This document shows, piece by piece, positions 9,895-18,468 of a stretch of DNA of 64,000 nucleotides. How positions within the stretch are numbered: the first letter of the stretch is position 1; each line of letters opens with the position of its first letter. The notes beneath the pieces were generated by a model. That model saw nothing but the letters and a program-made list of their open reading frames with translations. It had not been told where the DNA came from and made no database searches. Made by a program: the position numbers and the translations under genes. Origin of the DNA: CAYRLW01 sp964425215 (GTDB lineage Bacteria > Spirochaetota > Spirochaetia > Treponematales > Breznakiellaceae); the NCBI GenBank assembly GCA_964425215.1, contig CAYRLW010000011.1:10416-74415 (forward strand), in the 5' to 3' direction.

Positions 9895-10341
9895 ATGGCG
9901 ACTACGACGAACGATCCCGCCGTTTTTTGGCGGGACTATGAAATTGAGCACGGAGAAAAGGTTTTGGCCTACAGTCTAGGCTGTTATAACTCCGGCTGGG
10001 ATGAGTTTAAGGGCCCCCTTTGGGGTTTGTTGATAGCCACCGACGGGGGCTTCCGGTTCCACCATTTTCCCCACGAGGGGTGGATTAACGCCCTCTCCCG
10101 GATTACCGGTGGCGGCGGGGCTCCCCCGGAGGAAAAAACCCTCTTTATCCCCCGATCCCGCTTAATCAAGGTGGAGCTACGCCTGGAGCCTTCCCTATTG
10201 CGCCGCATCCTTTCTCCCCACCCGCCCATATTTGCCCTCCGATACACGAAAACAGACGGTTCGGAAGGACTGCTTTTAGCGGACACGGATAAAACCGCCC
10301 AGCCGGTGGTAAACGCCCTGGGGGGCCTCTTGGCCGAATAA
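9895..10341 (+). CDS. Hypothetical protein, 148 aa
   Basis: I do not recognise the family. The protein is soluble, with aromatic and glycine-rich strands (LWGLLIATDGGFRFHHFPHEGW) that suggest a beta-rich PH-like or GRAM-like fold, but this is a guess. It begins 4 nt after the DUF1667 stop and is co-directional, so it is probably read from the same transcript although no clear ribosome binding site is seen. A block of short tandem repeats follows its stop. Confidence 0.55.
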   Translation: MATTTNDPAVFWRDYEIEHGEKVLAYSLGCYNSGWDEFKGPLWGLLIATDGGFRFHHFPHEGWINALSRITGGGGAPPEEKTLFIPRSRLIKVELRLEPSLLRRILSPHPPIFALRYTKTDGSEGLLLADTDKTAQPVVNALGGLLAE

Positions 10342-10348
10342 CCCTACA

Positions 10349-10467
10349 CCGGGTCCGACAACGGCTGGGTCCGGCAACGGCCGGGTCCGACAGCGGCCAA
10401 GGGACTAAAGTCCGAAGGACCGTGAACCAACAGCGCCCAGGGTAGTAGCGGCTGGGTCCGGCAACGG
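10349..10467 (+). repeat. 16-bp GC-rich repeats between convergent genes
   Basis: Three adjoining 16-bp units (CCGGGTCCGACAACGG, CTGGGTCCGGCAACGG, CCGGGTCCGACAGCGG) lie at 10349-10396. A fourth copy, identical to unit two, is at 10452-10467. The spacer includes GGGACTAAAGTCC, a small hairpin. The block fills the gap between two convergent genes. Confidence 0.7.
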
Positions 10468-10475
10468 CTCAGGGC

Positions 10476-11594
10476 CTAAAGCCGGATAATCCGGGCCTTG
10501 GTAAGGACCTGGGGCCCCTGGGGCGTCAGCAGGACATCGTTCTCTAACCGACAGCCCCCTGCGGTCATGTCGTACAACCCCGGTTCCAGGGTAAAGACCA
10601 TACCGGTAGACAGGCGCCATTCGTTGTCCGCCCGACTCCGGAGCGCGGGAGCTTCGTGGGCCTCTAGACCGATTCCGTGGCCCAACGCGTGGGGCATGGT
10701 TTTTTTTGCCTTACCAAAGAGGGCGTCCACCGCCAGGGAAATTTCCCGAGTGGGAGCCTCTTCCTTGATAAGGGAAAGGGCCAGGGCGTAAGCCTTTTCC
10801 ACCAGCGTCAGCATCCGTTCTTGGGTCCGGGACAGGGGTCCCCGAGCAACCGTAAGGGTTACATCGGTGGTGTACCCCTGGTATTTTAACCCAAAATCGA
10901 GGATCGAAAGCCCCGGTCCCCCAAAGGGTTGGGCCGTATAGTTGGGAAACGCGTGGATACCGTAGCTTCTCGTGGGTCCAGCGACCAGACTTTCAAAACC
11001 CGTCCCCTCGCAATCCCGCTTTCTCGCCTCCGCCTCGATAAACAGAGCCACGTCGATTTCGGTTTTTAGGGCTCCCGAACTGATTTCTCTCTCCAGCAGA
11101 TCGATTACCTGGTTGGTAATATCGGCGGCTTGAAGGTATATCTGGATCTCCCCCTCGTCCTTCACGGCCCTTAGCCGGGAAACCTCTTCCGACGCCCCAT
11201 CGTTTCTGCAGATAATATCGTAATCCGGTAGGTTGGAAACGTACTGTAAAAAAAGGGGATAGGATACGGAGGAGGGAATCTCCAACCGGGATGCCGGTGG
11301 CACCTTTAAGTACTCCGCCACCGCCTTGGTGGCCCGGATAGGATGCCGTTCAAACTCCCCGTAGGGAACCACCGTATCGGCGTTGGCGTACAGGGCCGCC
11401 ACGTTCGCGTCCCAGGGAACCAACACGGACCGTTTGTCCACCGAAAGGAACAGCAGGGCGTCCCCCGGCTGGCCGCTGAGCCACCGTATCGCGGGATCCC
11501 GGCGGCCCTCCACATCCTCAAACATAAGAAGCCCCAGACCTTCCTGGGCCATCCAATCGTACAGGCGCTCTCGGCGCGTTTCGTAATTGCTCAT
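10476..11594 (-). CDS. M24 family Xaa-Pro aminopeptidase
   Basis: The 372-aa protein has a creatinase-like N-terminal domain (~1-140) and an M24 'pita-bread' catalytic domain. The metal ligands are visible in order: ILDFGLKYQGYTTDVT (two Asp), ALGHGIGLEAHE (His), TLEPGLY (Glu) and RLENDVL (Glu). It should remove N-terminal residues preceding proline in the cytoplasm, using two metal ions. The length is normal for the family. It is convergent with the 148-aa gene and divergent from the nickel operon. Confidence 0.85.
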   Translation of the reverse strand: MSNYETRRERLYDWMAQEGLGLLMFEDVEGRRDPAIRWLSGQPGDALLFLSVDKRSVLVPWDANVAALYANADTVVPYGEFERHPIRATKAVAEYLKVPPASRLEIPSSVSYPLFLQYVSNLPDYDIICRNDGASEEVSRLRAVKDEGEIQIYLQAADITNQVIDLLEREISSGALKTEIDVALFIEAEARKRDCEGTGFESLVAGPTRSYGIHAFPNYTAQPFGGPGLSILDFGLKYQGYTTDVTLTVARGPLSRTQERMLTLVEKAYALALSLIKEEAPTREISLAVDALFGKAKKTMPHALGHGIGLEAHEAPALRSRADNEWRLSTGMVFTLEPGLYDMTAGGCRLENDVLLTPQGPQVLTKARIIRL

Positions 11595-11641
11595 GGTACT
11601 ACTATGCCCTGTATTACTTTTTCATACAAGATAAAAGTTTC

Positions 11642-11806
11642 TTGACCTTAGGCATTACAACCGGCTATACTAGGGCCCGAAGCACGAAGCTTCTTACCCC
11701 CCGATGAACGGGGAACAGTACCCCACGTTTACTATCCAGAACACCGATACTTCCTACGAAGGGAAAAGACGGAGATGAACTCCTTTTTTAACGTAGAGGA
11801 GTTGGT
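11642..11806 (+). promoter_or_regulatory. Promoter and structured leader of the nickel operon
   Basis: TTGACC (11642-11647) and TATACT (11666-11671) with an 18-bp spacer form a good sigma-70 promoter. The leader of ~130 nt is unusually long for this genome. Its end contains AACTCC (from ~11778) facing GGAGTT (~11797), a hairpin that would hide the GAGGAG ribosome binding site of cbiM. This suggests translational control, possibly metal- or cobalamin-responsive, but I cannot match it to a known riboswitch by eye. Confidence 0.5.
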
Positions 11807-12850
11807 ATGCATATTCCCGATAACTACCTTAGTCCAGCCACCTGCGCCGTTACCGCAGTCATCGCCGCCCCGGTTCTTCTGTTTTCTATAAAAAAGGTCC
11901 AATCGGAACTTCCTCGAGAAAAAATACCCCTGCTGGGGGTAGCGGCGGCCTTTTCCTTTCTCTTTATGATGTTCAACGTACCCCTTCCCGGAGGGACGAC
12001 GGGTCATGCGGTGGGGGGTACCCTGATTGCTATCCTGCTCGGTCCCTGGTCGGCGGTCCTTTCCGTATCCGTGGCCCTGGTAATTCAGGCCTTTCTCTTT
12101 GGTGACGGGGGAATCCTGGCGCTGGGGGCCAATATTTTGAATATGGCCATCGTGCTTCCTTTAACGGGGTACGGGGTTTACCGCGTAATCCGGGCTTCCC
12201 TTTTATCCCGACTATTGGGAGAAAACAAGGCTGGCCTCGTAGGCGCGGCGCTGGGTTCCTACCTGGCCCTTAATCTGGCGGCCCTTTTCGCTGCCATAGA
12301 GTTTGGGGTCCAACCCCTGCTGTTCCACGGAGCCGACGGTACACCCCTGTACTGTCCCTACCCCCTTTCGATCTCCATCCCCGCCATGCTTATCCCCCAT
12401 GTAACCGTCGCTGGTTTGGTGGAACTCTTTTTTTCCCTGTCGGTATTATCCTTTATCCGCAGGGTCGCCCCGGACGTGGAGGAATCCATCCTGCCTAGCA
12501 CCGGAACAGCCCCCGGTACAGTTCCCCGGCTGGGGAAGGTATACGCCCTTTTGGTGATCCTTATCGTTGCCACCCCCCTGGGGCTTTTAGCCTCCGGAAC
12601 CGCCTGGGGCGAATGGGGAACCGACGAAATCGCCCACATAACCGTCTCTGGCTCCCAACCCCTGGGCTTCGTTCCCCCGGGTATGCAACGGGGTTTTAGC
12701 TTTGAAAGCCCCTTTCCCGATTATTCCGTCCCCGGTTTGGGGAATGTTTTTGGGTACGTTCTTTCCGCGGTAGCCGGGGCGGCTATTTTGATAATCCTCT
12801 TTAAACTCCTTTCGGCCTTTGGGGACCGAACAAAAAAGGTTCGAGGGTAG
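11807..12850 (+). CDS. cbiM: CbiM/NikM-type substrate-binding subunit of a nickel/cobalt ECF transporter
   Basis: The 347-aa membrane protein starts with MHIPDNYLS, where Met1-His2 supplies metal ligands in the CbiM/NikM family. It continues with PLPGGTTGHAVGG and FGDGGILALGANILNMA, the family signatures. The C-terminal ~110 residues, with two extra hydrophobic segments and a periplasmic loop (PLGFVPPGM), look like a fused CbiN/NikN domain. It passes Ni2+ or Co2+ to the CbiQ/CbiO module. The adjacent larECB genes make nickel the likelier substrate. The start is fixed by GAGGAG upstream and by the conserved MHIPD. Confidence 0.9.
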   Translation: MHIPDNYLSPATCAVTAVIAAPVLLFSIKKVQSELPREKIPLLGVAAAFSFLFMMFNVPLPGGTTGHAVGGTLIAILLGPWSAVLSVSVALVIQAFLFGDGGILALGANILNMAIVLPLTGYGVYRVIRASLLSRLLGENKAGLVGAALGSYLALNLAALFAAIEFGVQPLLFHGADGTPLYCPYPLSISIPAMLIPHVTVAGLVELFFSLSVLSFIRRVAPDVEESILPSTGTAPGTVPRLGKVYALLVILIVATPLGLLASGTAWGEWGTDEIAHITVSGSQPLGFVPPGMQRGFSFESPFPDYSVPGLGNVFGYVLSAVAGAAILIILFKLLSAFGDRTKKVRG

Positions 12851-12894
12851 GGATCATCGACAAGCACGGAATTTCCCGCACCCTCCCGGCCTGG

Positions 12895-13674
12895 ATGACC
12901 GCAAGCGAACCGCCGGCGACGATAAGGGATTCGGACGCCTTTATCGATCGAAGCCTCCAGGCTCTGGCGGCGACTCTGGCGGCCCTCCGTCGATCGGGGG
13001 CATCCCGACCCATACAAACCGGCGACGCGGCGGTCCGCCTCTATTCGGCCCTGATGGCCGTCCTTCTGCTGTCCCTGTCCCGGGGATCGGCGTTTACCCT
13101 CCTGTACGGCACCGCCCTTTTGGTCCTCTTAGCGACCCGGAGGGCCGCCGTCATCGCGACGGTACTGAAAAGCGCCATCCTAGCGGCGCTTATATCCCTG
13201 ACCGTGCTCCTGCCCGCTCTTTTTTTGGGGTACGGCACCAACGGCCCCCTCATCTCCCTAAAGATATTCTGCTCCGTATCCACCATGGCCCTGGTAGCCT
13301 CGGAGACCCGCTGGGAAGCCCTCTTCGAATCCCTTGCCCTTATTCGCGTCAGCGCCCTTCTTATCCTTATCCTCGATATCACCCTTAAGTACATAACCGT
13401 CCTCGGCGAGTACGCCCTGAACCTTTTACGGGCCCTGAAGCTCCGCTCCGTGGGCAAAAATAAAAACAAACGGGCCTCCCTTTCGGGGATCGCGGGAACC
13501 CTCTTCCTCCGTTCCGGCCGTATGGCCCGGACCCTGCACCAGGCCATGGAATGCCGGGGCTTTACGGGTTCCTACGTCATCCGCCGCCGCCTCCGGTTCG
13601 GAATAGAAACACCGCTGTTTGTAGGACTGGATGGTTTGTTGATCGCCGCCTTTATCCTCTGGGGGCGCCCATGA
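12895..13674 (+). CDS. cbiQ: CbiQ-type transmembrane subunit of the metal ECF transporter
   Basis: The 259-aa protein has 4-5 hydrophobic segments and the CbiQ coupling motif near the end (LHQAMECRGFTG), which contacts the ATPase. It is the energy-coupling transmembrane subunit between CbiM and CbiO. The first in-frame ATG (12895) has no ribosome binding site. The upstream codons (reading GISRTLPAW) resemble family sequence, so translation may begin earlier at a non-ATG codon; an in-frame stop at 12802 sets the limit. The end overlaps cbiO by 4 nt. Confidence 0.85.
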   Translation: MTASEPPATIRDSDAFIDRSLQALAATLAALRRSGASRPIQTGDAAVRLYSALMAVLLLSLSRGSAFTLLYGTALLVLLATRRAAVIATVLKSAILAALISLTVLLPALFLGYGTNGPLISLKIFCSVSTMALVASETRWEALFESLALIRVSALLILILDITLKYITVLGEYALNLLRALKLRSVGKNKNKRASLSGIAGTLFLRSGRMARTLHQAMECRGFTGSYVIRRRLRFGIETPLFVGLDGLLIAAFILWGRP

Positions 13675-14396
13675 TTCGCCTCGAGGGGGTTTGCTTTTCC
13701 TACGGGGATGTACCGGCCCTTCGGGATATCACCGTGACGGTCCCTCGGGGCGCCACGGTGGCCCTTATGGGACCCAACGGTTCGGGAAAGTCGACGTTGA
13801 TGAAAATTCTCACCGGACTCGAGCCGGTCACCCAGGGGACGTATTTTTTTGACGGCCAAACGGTGGACCATAGGGCCCTGGCAGACCGGACCTTCGCTAA
13901 GAATCTGCATCGAAGAATCGGTTTTCTGTTTCAGAACTCGGAGGCCCAACTGTTCTGTCCCACCGTGGCCGACGAAGTGGCCTTTGGGCCCCTGCAGTTA
14001 GGTTTGGACGAGGGGGCCGTGGAAGAGCGGGTGGCGGATTGTCTGGCCCTGTTGGGTATTGAAGCCCTCCGGGAAAAACCGCCCTACCAACTGAGCGAAG
14101 GAGAAAAAAGAAAGGTCGCCCTGGCGGCGGTTCTTTCCCTAAATCCGGAGGTTCTGGTGTTGGACGAACCGCTCAACTCCCTGGACCCCCGGACAAAACG
14201 ATTTCTCCGGACCCTGTTGGAAAACCTTCACCGTGCGGGGAAGACCATCCTGGCCTCTACCCACGATTTTCAATACCTGGAAGGCTTTTTTTCCACCGCC
14301 GTGGTCCTTTCCCAGGACCACCGGGTACTCCGAAGCGGTCCCTACGACGAAATCATCGCCGATCGGGCCTTTTTAGAGGCCCACAATATTCTATAG
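13671..14396 (+). CDS. cbiO: CbiO-type ATPase of the metal ECF transporter
   Basis: The 241-aa ABC ATPase has Walker A GPNGSGKST (~33-41), Q-loop FLFQNSEAQLF, signature LSEGEKRKVALA, Walker B VLVLDEP and the H-loop STHDF. ATP hydrolysis powers metal uptake through CbiMQ. The ATG at 13671 overlaps the cbiQ stop (ATGA). An upstream in-frame ATG exists inside cbiQ but would add a non-family extension, so I prefer 13671. larE follows after 8 nt. Confidence 0.9.
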   Translation: MIRLEGVCFSYGDVPALRDITVTVPRGATVALMGPNGSGKSTLMKILTGLEPVTQGTYFFDGQTVDHRALADRTFAKNLHRRIGFLFQNSEAQLFCPTVADEVAFGPLQLGLDEGAVEERVADCLALLGIEALREKPPYQLSEGEKRKVALAAVLSLNPEVLVLDEPLNSLDPRTKRFLRTLLENLHRAGKTILASTHDFQYLEGFFSTAVVLSQDHRVLRSGPYDEIIADRAFLEAHNIL

Positions 14397-14404
14397 GAGT
14401 TTCC

Positions 14405-15205
14405 ATGACCTTGGACGAGAAGTACGAAAACCTTTTAGCGGAACTCCGTGCCTACGGGTCCGTGGCTATCGCGTTTTCTGGGGGGGTAGACAGCACCTTG
14501 CTCTGTAAAGCGGCGGTTCAAGCTCTGGGTCATAAAACCCTGGCCATCACCATCGTTTCGCCCCTGCTTCCCCAGCGGGAAATCGACGAATCCATAACCT
14601 TGGCCCGGGAATTGGGCGTGGAGCACCTGATTATAAGGGAAGATGGTATAGACGAAGCGGTGGCCGCCAACACCCCGGACCGCTGTTACCTCTGCAAACG
14701 CCGGTATTTTAGCCGGATTTTAAAGGCGGCCCGGGATAGGGGAATCGACCACGTTTTGGACGGCTCAAATTTGGACGACCTGGGGGATTACCGCCCCGGA
14801 TTGCGGGCCCTGGAAGAGCTGGGAATCCACAGCCCCCTGCGGACAGCCCAACTAACCAAGGCGGAAATCCGACAGGTATCCCACACATGGGGACTGGCGA
14901 CCTGGAACAAAAGCGCCTTCGCGTGCCTGGCCACCCGGATACCCTACGGCCAACGGATCGACCGAACCACCCTGGCCAAGGTAGAACAGGCGGAGGAACT
15001 GCTTCGGTCCTACGGATTCCACCAGTACCGGATCCGCGTTCACGGTGACATCGCCCGCCTCGAAGTGGCCCCGGAAGAACGGCACATCCTTTTCGACGAA
15101 TCCACCCTGGATTCCCTATCCCGGGACATCAAAGCCCTGGGGTTCCTCTACGTGGCCTTTGAATTGGAGGGCTACGTTTCCGGCAGTATGAACCGAACCC
15201 TCTAA
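14405..15205 (+). CDS. larE: LarE, ATP-dependent sulfur insertase for nickel-pincer nucleotide
   Basis: The 266-aa protein has the PP-loop pyrophosphatase motif FSGGVDSTLL (~24-33) and a CYLCKRRYF element with two cysteines (~98-101). LarE adenylates P2CMN and inserts sulfur while building the nickel-pincer cofactor. The CxxC pair suggests the [4Fe-4S]-type LarE, which recycles sulfur, rather than the single-cysteine sacrificial type. That is inference from the cysteine pattern. The gene lies in the order cbiO-larE-larC-larB with 8-14 nt gaps. Confidence 0.9.
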   Translation: MTLDEKYENLLAELRAYGSVAIAFSGGVDSTLLCKAAVQALGHKTLAITIVSPLLPQREIDESITLARELGVEHLIIREDGIDEAVAANTPDRCYLCKRRYFSRILKAARDRGIDHVLDGSNLDDLGDYRPGLRALEELGIHSPLRTAQLTKAEIRQVSHTWGLATWNKSAFACLATRIPYGQRIDRTTLAKVEQAEELLRSYGFHQYRIRVHGDIARLEVAPEERHILFDESTLDSLSRDIKALGFLYVAFELEGYVSGSMNRTL

Positions 15206-15219
15206 GGAGAAATAGAACG

Positions 15220-16533
15220 ATGAAAACCCTGCATTTCGATTGTTTCGCCGGCATATCCGGCGATATGGCCCTGGGAGCCCTGGTCGACCTGGGCGTCCCG
15301 GAGGATCAGCTTCGGACCGAATTAGGCAAATTAGGCGTAACAAATTGGAAGCTCGATTTTGTCAAAGACCAACGGAACGGCATCACCGGAACCCGGGCCC
15401 TGGTCACCGACCTGAGCGCCAACGACCACGACCATGACCATGACCCCGACCATGCCCCCGATCATCACCACGACCATGACCACGATCATCACGATCAGGA
15501 GCACCACCGCGAGCATACCCATGAGCACGCCCACAGTTCGTGGAAGGAGATCCGATCTCTGATCGAAAATTCCTCCATCCGGGAAGGGGCAAAGCGGCGG
15601 GCTCTGGATATTTTTACCCGGATTGCCAAAGCGGAGGCCCAGGTTCACGGGAAACATGTGGACGAGGTAACGTTTCATGAAGTGGGGGCCATCGATTCGA
15701 TCATCGATATCGTGGGGACCGCTATCTGTTTGGATATCCTTCAGCCGGACCGGATCACCGCTTCGGAAATCGAGTTAGGCGGGGGTACGGTAACCTGCGC
15801 CCACGGGGTGCTTCCCGTCCCCGCGCCGGCGACCCTTCTGCTGGTCCAGGGGCTTCCGGTACGGACCGGAGGCTTTTCGAAAGAGATGACCACCCCCACG
15901 GGGGCGGCGATTTTAGCAGCCTCGGTGGACCAGTTTATAAGCCGTGGGCGTTTTGTGGAATTACGCACAGCCTACGGCATCGGCCAACGGAAATTGGATA
16001 AACCCAACGTCTTGCGCCTCAGTTGGCGGGAAGAGCGGGACGACCCCGAGGAAGAAGGGGAAAACACGGCCAAAACGCGAGGGTGGGAAAGCGAGTACCT
16101 GGTTTCCATGGAAGCTAACGTGGACGATATGACCGGCGAGGCCCTGGGATTTTTGATGGAAAGCCTTTTTGAGGCGGGGGCTTTGGACGTGACCCTCAGT
16201 CCCTGCGTGATGAAAAAAAATCGGCCCGGGACGATAGTGACGGTGCTCAGCGCCCCCGCCCGCACCGATGAACTTAGGAGGACCCTCTTTCTACGGTCCA
16301 CCACCCTCGGATTCCGGGAACAGGAAGTCCGCAGGCTGTACCTCCGGCGCGAAGAGGCAACCCTACCAAGCCCCTTCGGCCCGGTCCGCGCCAAGACCGC
16401 CTTTTTTGACGGCCAGGTCCTGCGGACCAAGGTCGAGTACGACGATAGGGCCCGCATTGCCCGGGAACGTAGCCTTTCTTTGACCGCAGTGGAAGAAGCA
16501 ATCCGAAACCCCGGGGTACCCCATGAACGATAG
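15220..16533 (+). CDS. larC: LarC, nickel insertase (CTP-dependent cyclometallase)
   Basis: The 437-aa protein begins MKTLHFDCFAGISGDMALG, diagnostic of LarC. LarC inserts nickel into P2TMN using CTP. Residues ~68-108 are a remarkable His/Asp run (HDHDHDPDHAPDHHHDH and on), probably a nickel store. In some lactobacilli LarC is made by programmed frameshifting from two frames; here it is a single uninterrupted frame. A GGAGAAAT ribosome binding site lies before the ATG. Its end overlaps larB by 11 nt. Confidence 0.9.
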   Translation: MKTLHFDCFAGISGDMALGALVDLGVPEDQLRTELGKLGVTNWKLDFVKDQRNGITGTRALVTDLSANDHDHDHDPDHAPDHHHDHDHDHHDQEHHREHTHEHAHSSWKEIRSLIENSSIREGAKRRALDIFTRIAKAEAQVHGKHVDEVTFHEVGAIDSIIDIVGTAICLDILQPDRITASEIELGGGTVTCAHGVLPVPAPATLLLVQGLPVRTGGFSKEMTTPTGAAILAASVDQFISRGRFVELRTAYGIGQRKLDKPNVLRLSWREERDDPEEEGENTAKTRGWESEYLVSMEANVDDMTGEALGFLMESLFEAGALDVTLSPCVMKKNRPGTIVTVLSAPARTDELRRTLFLRSTTLGFREQEVRRLYLRREEATLPSPFGPVRAKTAFFDGQVLRTKVEYDDRARIARERSLSLTAVEEAIRNPGVPHER

Positions 16534-17287
16534 GATCGATGATATTTTACGGTCCCTGCGGGAAGGTCAGCTGTCTTTGGAAAACGCCAAAGCGGCCATC
16601 TCCGCGGCCTACACGGAAGATCTGGGCTTTGCTCAAATCGATACCCGGAGGCACGAACGGACCGGGTACCCGGAGGTGGTTTTCTGTTCCGGCAAAACCC
16701 TGGACCAGGCGGAAGCCATCATGGTCCGCATGCGGGACCGGGACATCCCCGTACTGGGAACCCGGGCAGACCAGGCTTTGGCCGACCGGGTTCTGGCCCG
16801 CTACCCCACGGCGGTCTACGACGAAATAGGCCGAACCCTCACCATCGATTCACCCTCCCGCCCAAGCCAAAGCAGGGGCCTCGTGGCCGTGGTCTCCGCG
16901 GGAACCTCGGACCTGCCCATCGCCCGGGAAGCCGCCAGGACTGCCGAATTTTTTGGCAGTCAGGTCCAGCTGATCACCGATGTGGGGGTCGCGGGGATCC
17001 ACCGGCTTTTCAACCGCCTGAGCGAAATTCGTAAAGCCTCGGTGATCGTCGCCGTCGCGGGTATGGAGGGAGCCCTGGCGGGGGTCATCGCGGGGCTCGT
17101 CTCCGCACCAATTATCGCCGTACCCACCAGCGTGGGGTACGGCGCATCCTTTAACGGCCTGTCGGCCCTTTTGGGGATGCTGACCTCCTGCGCCCCCGGG
17201 ATTTCGGTGGTCAATATCGATAACGGGTTTGGGGCCGGCTACCAGGCCAACCTGATAAACCAGCTTCGTTTTCAAAAAAACCGTTAA
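16523..17287 (+). CDS. larB: LarB, nicotinic acid adenine dinucleotide carboxylase/hydrolase
   Basis: The 254-aa protein carries the AIR-carboxylase-like C-terminal domain (AVVSAGTSDLPIAREA, AGMEGALAGVIAGLVSAPIIAVPTSVGYG) and a LarB-type N-terminus. LarB carboxylates NaAD and hydrolyses the phosphoanhydride to give P2CMN, the first step of nickel-pincer synthesis. It overlaps larC by 11 nt. No lactate racemase gene (larA) follows; the enzyme served must be encoded elsewhere. Confidence 0.9.
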   Translation: MNDRIDDILRSLREGQLSLENAKAAISAAYTEDLGFAQIDTRRHERTGYPEVVFCSGKTLDQAEAIMVRMRDRDIPVLGTRADQALADRVLARYPTAVYDEIGRTLTIDSPSRPSQSRGLVAVVSAGTSDLPIAREAARTAEFFGSQVQLITDVGVAGIHRLFNRLSEIRKASVIVAVAGMEGALAGVIAGLVSAPIIAVPTSVGYGASFNGLSALLGMLTSCAPGISVVNIDNGFGAGYQANLINQLRFQKNR

Positions 17288-17338
17288 TTTCCCGGATTCC
17301 GCAACCATCAACCCCTCCCCTCGGTCCAATTAGGCATT

Positions 17339-18151
17339 ATGGAATACGCACCCCGACACATTCGGACCTTCAGACCCCGGTACTACGAGTTGGACAGCCG
17401 GGGGGAATTAACCCCCAGCGCCATGATGAGCCTTTTTGAAGAAGCCGCGTTCTCCCACCTGGAAAGCACAGGGTGGGACGTGTACCGGCTTTTGGAAGCC
17501 GGTTACGGCTGGATCCTCCTGCAGGGATCCTTTACCATGGACCGTTACCCCCGGTACCGCGAAAATTTCAGCATAGAAACCTGGGTACCCGGACAGCGGC
17601 TTTTCTACGGCCTTCGGAAATTCGAAGTAAAGGATCCCAGCGGAACCATCATCGGTACCGCCCATTCCCTTTGGGTGTTCTACAACCTGGCAAAAGAACG
17701 ACCCGCCCCACCCTTGCAGGAAATATTAGACGTGTGGAAACCCGATCCCCGGGTCGTCCTTCGCCGGGATCCCCTGGGCGGAACACCCCCGGAGCGCTAC
17801 CCCGACACGCCGGAGACCCACGGAACCCCCTTCGACGTCCGTACCCTGGATATCGATACCAACGGGCACGTGAACCACGTCCGGTACATCGATTGGGCCA
17901 TGGAAGCCGTACCCAGGGAACTCCGCCAGAACTACCAGCTTAAGACCATCGAAGGCCGCTACATCCACGAAATCGTCCTGGGCCAGGAAATCATCCCCTA
18001 CGCCGTTCCCCTATCCCCCGCGCCTAACGAAAGCCAAACCGTAACCCTGCAAATGGCCGTGTACACCCAAGCCCCCAACGCCCCACCCGGCTCCGCCGTC
18101 ATAGCCGCCAGCGCCCAAAGCACCTGGATACGGCGGGACCAAAAAGGGTAA
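17339..18151 (+). CDS. Acyl-ACP thioesterase (FatA/B-like)
   Basis: The 270-aa protein has a double hot-dog fold. The N-terminal half contains PRYYELDSRGELTPSAMMSLFEEAA and the helix-strand set of acyl-ACP thioesterases. The C-terminal half contains the active-site region DIDTNGHVNHVRYIDWAMEA (Asp-x-Asn-x-His). It releases free fatty acids from acyl carrier protein, probably to set lipid chain length. It begins 51 nt after larB without an obvious ribosome binding site, and may or may not be in the same transcript. Confidence 0.85.
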   Translation: MEYAPRHIRTFRPRYYELDSRGELTPSAMMSLFEEAAFSHLESTGWDVYRLLEAGYGWILLQGSFTMDRYPRYRENFSIETWVPGQRLFYGLRKFEVKDPSGTIIGTAHSLWVFYNLAKERPAPPLQEILDVWKPDPRVVLRRDPLGGTPPERYPDTPETHGTPFDVRTLDIDTNGHVNHVRYIDWAMEAVPRELRQNYQLKTIEGRYIHEIVLGQEIIPYAVPLSPAPNESQTVTLQMAVYTQAPNAPPGSAVIAASAQSTWIRRDQKG

Positions 18152-18181
18152 GGTAGGGAAGGTATCGATAAAGGAAAGGCC

Positions 18182-18412
18182 ATGGCAACCACGATCCTTT
18201 ACATTCCCCACGGCGGCGGCCCCTTACCCCTGCTCGGCGATCCGGGACACAAGGAAATGATCGATCTCCTCAAGGACCTAGCCCAAAGGGTCGAACGGCC
18301 TCAAAGCATTGTGGTGATAAGCGCCCATTGACGGGGCCGCCGGCGACGGTGCACCCCAAACCTACCAAATCCATGTGTTAGGGAAACAGGCCACCGCGTT
18401 TCTGTGGAGGTA
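18182..18412 (+). pseudogene. Remnant of a LigB/DODA-type class III extradiol dioxygenase
   Basis: An ATG with AAAGGAAAG upstream opens a 49-codon frame (ILYIPHGGGPLPLLGDPGH ... SIVVISAH) matching the start of the DODA/LigB family. It includes the metal-binding HGGGP and ISAHW motifs, but a TGA stands where TGG (Trp) is expected (18329-18331). In another frame PTVHPKPTKS continues the family pattern, followed by a further stop and then only a short tail. The gene has a nonsense change, a frameshift and loss of most of its 3' part, so it is dead. Confidence 0.65.
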
Positions 18413-18468
18413 AGGGGGATCGAAAAGATCGCCCTCCCCCAGCGCTTCCGGCGGTCCCCAGCGCTTCT

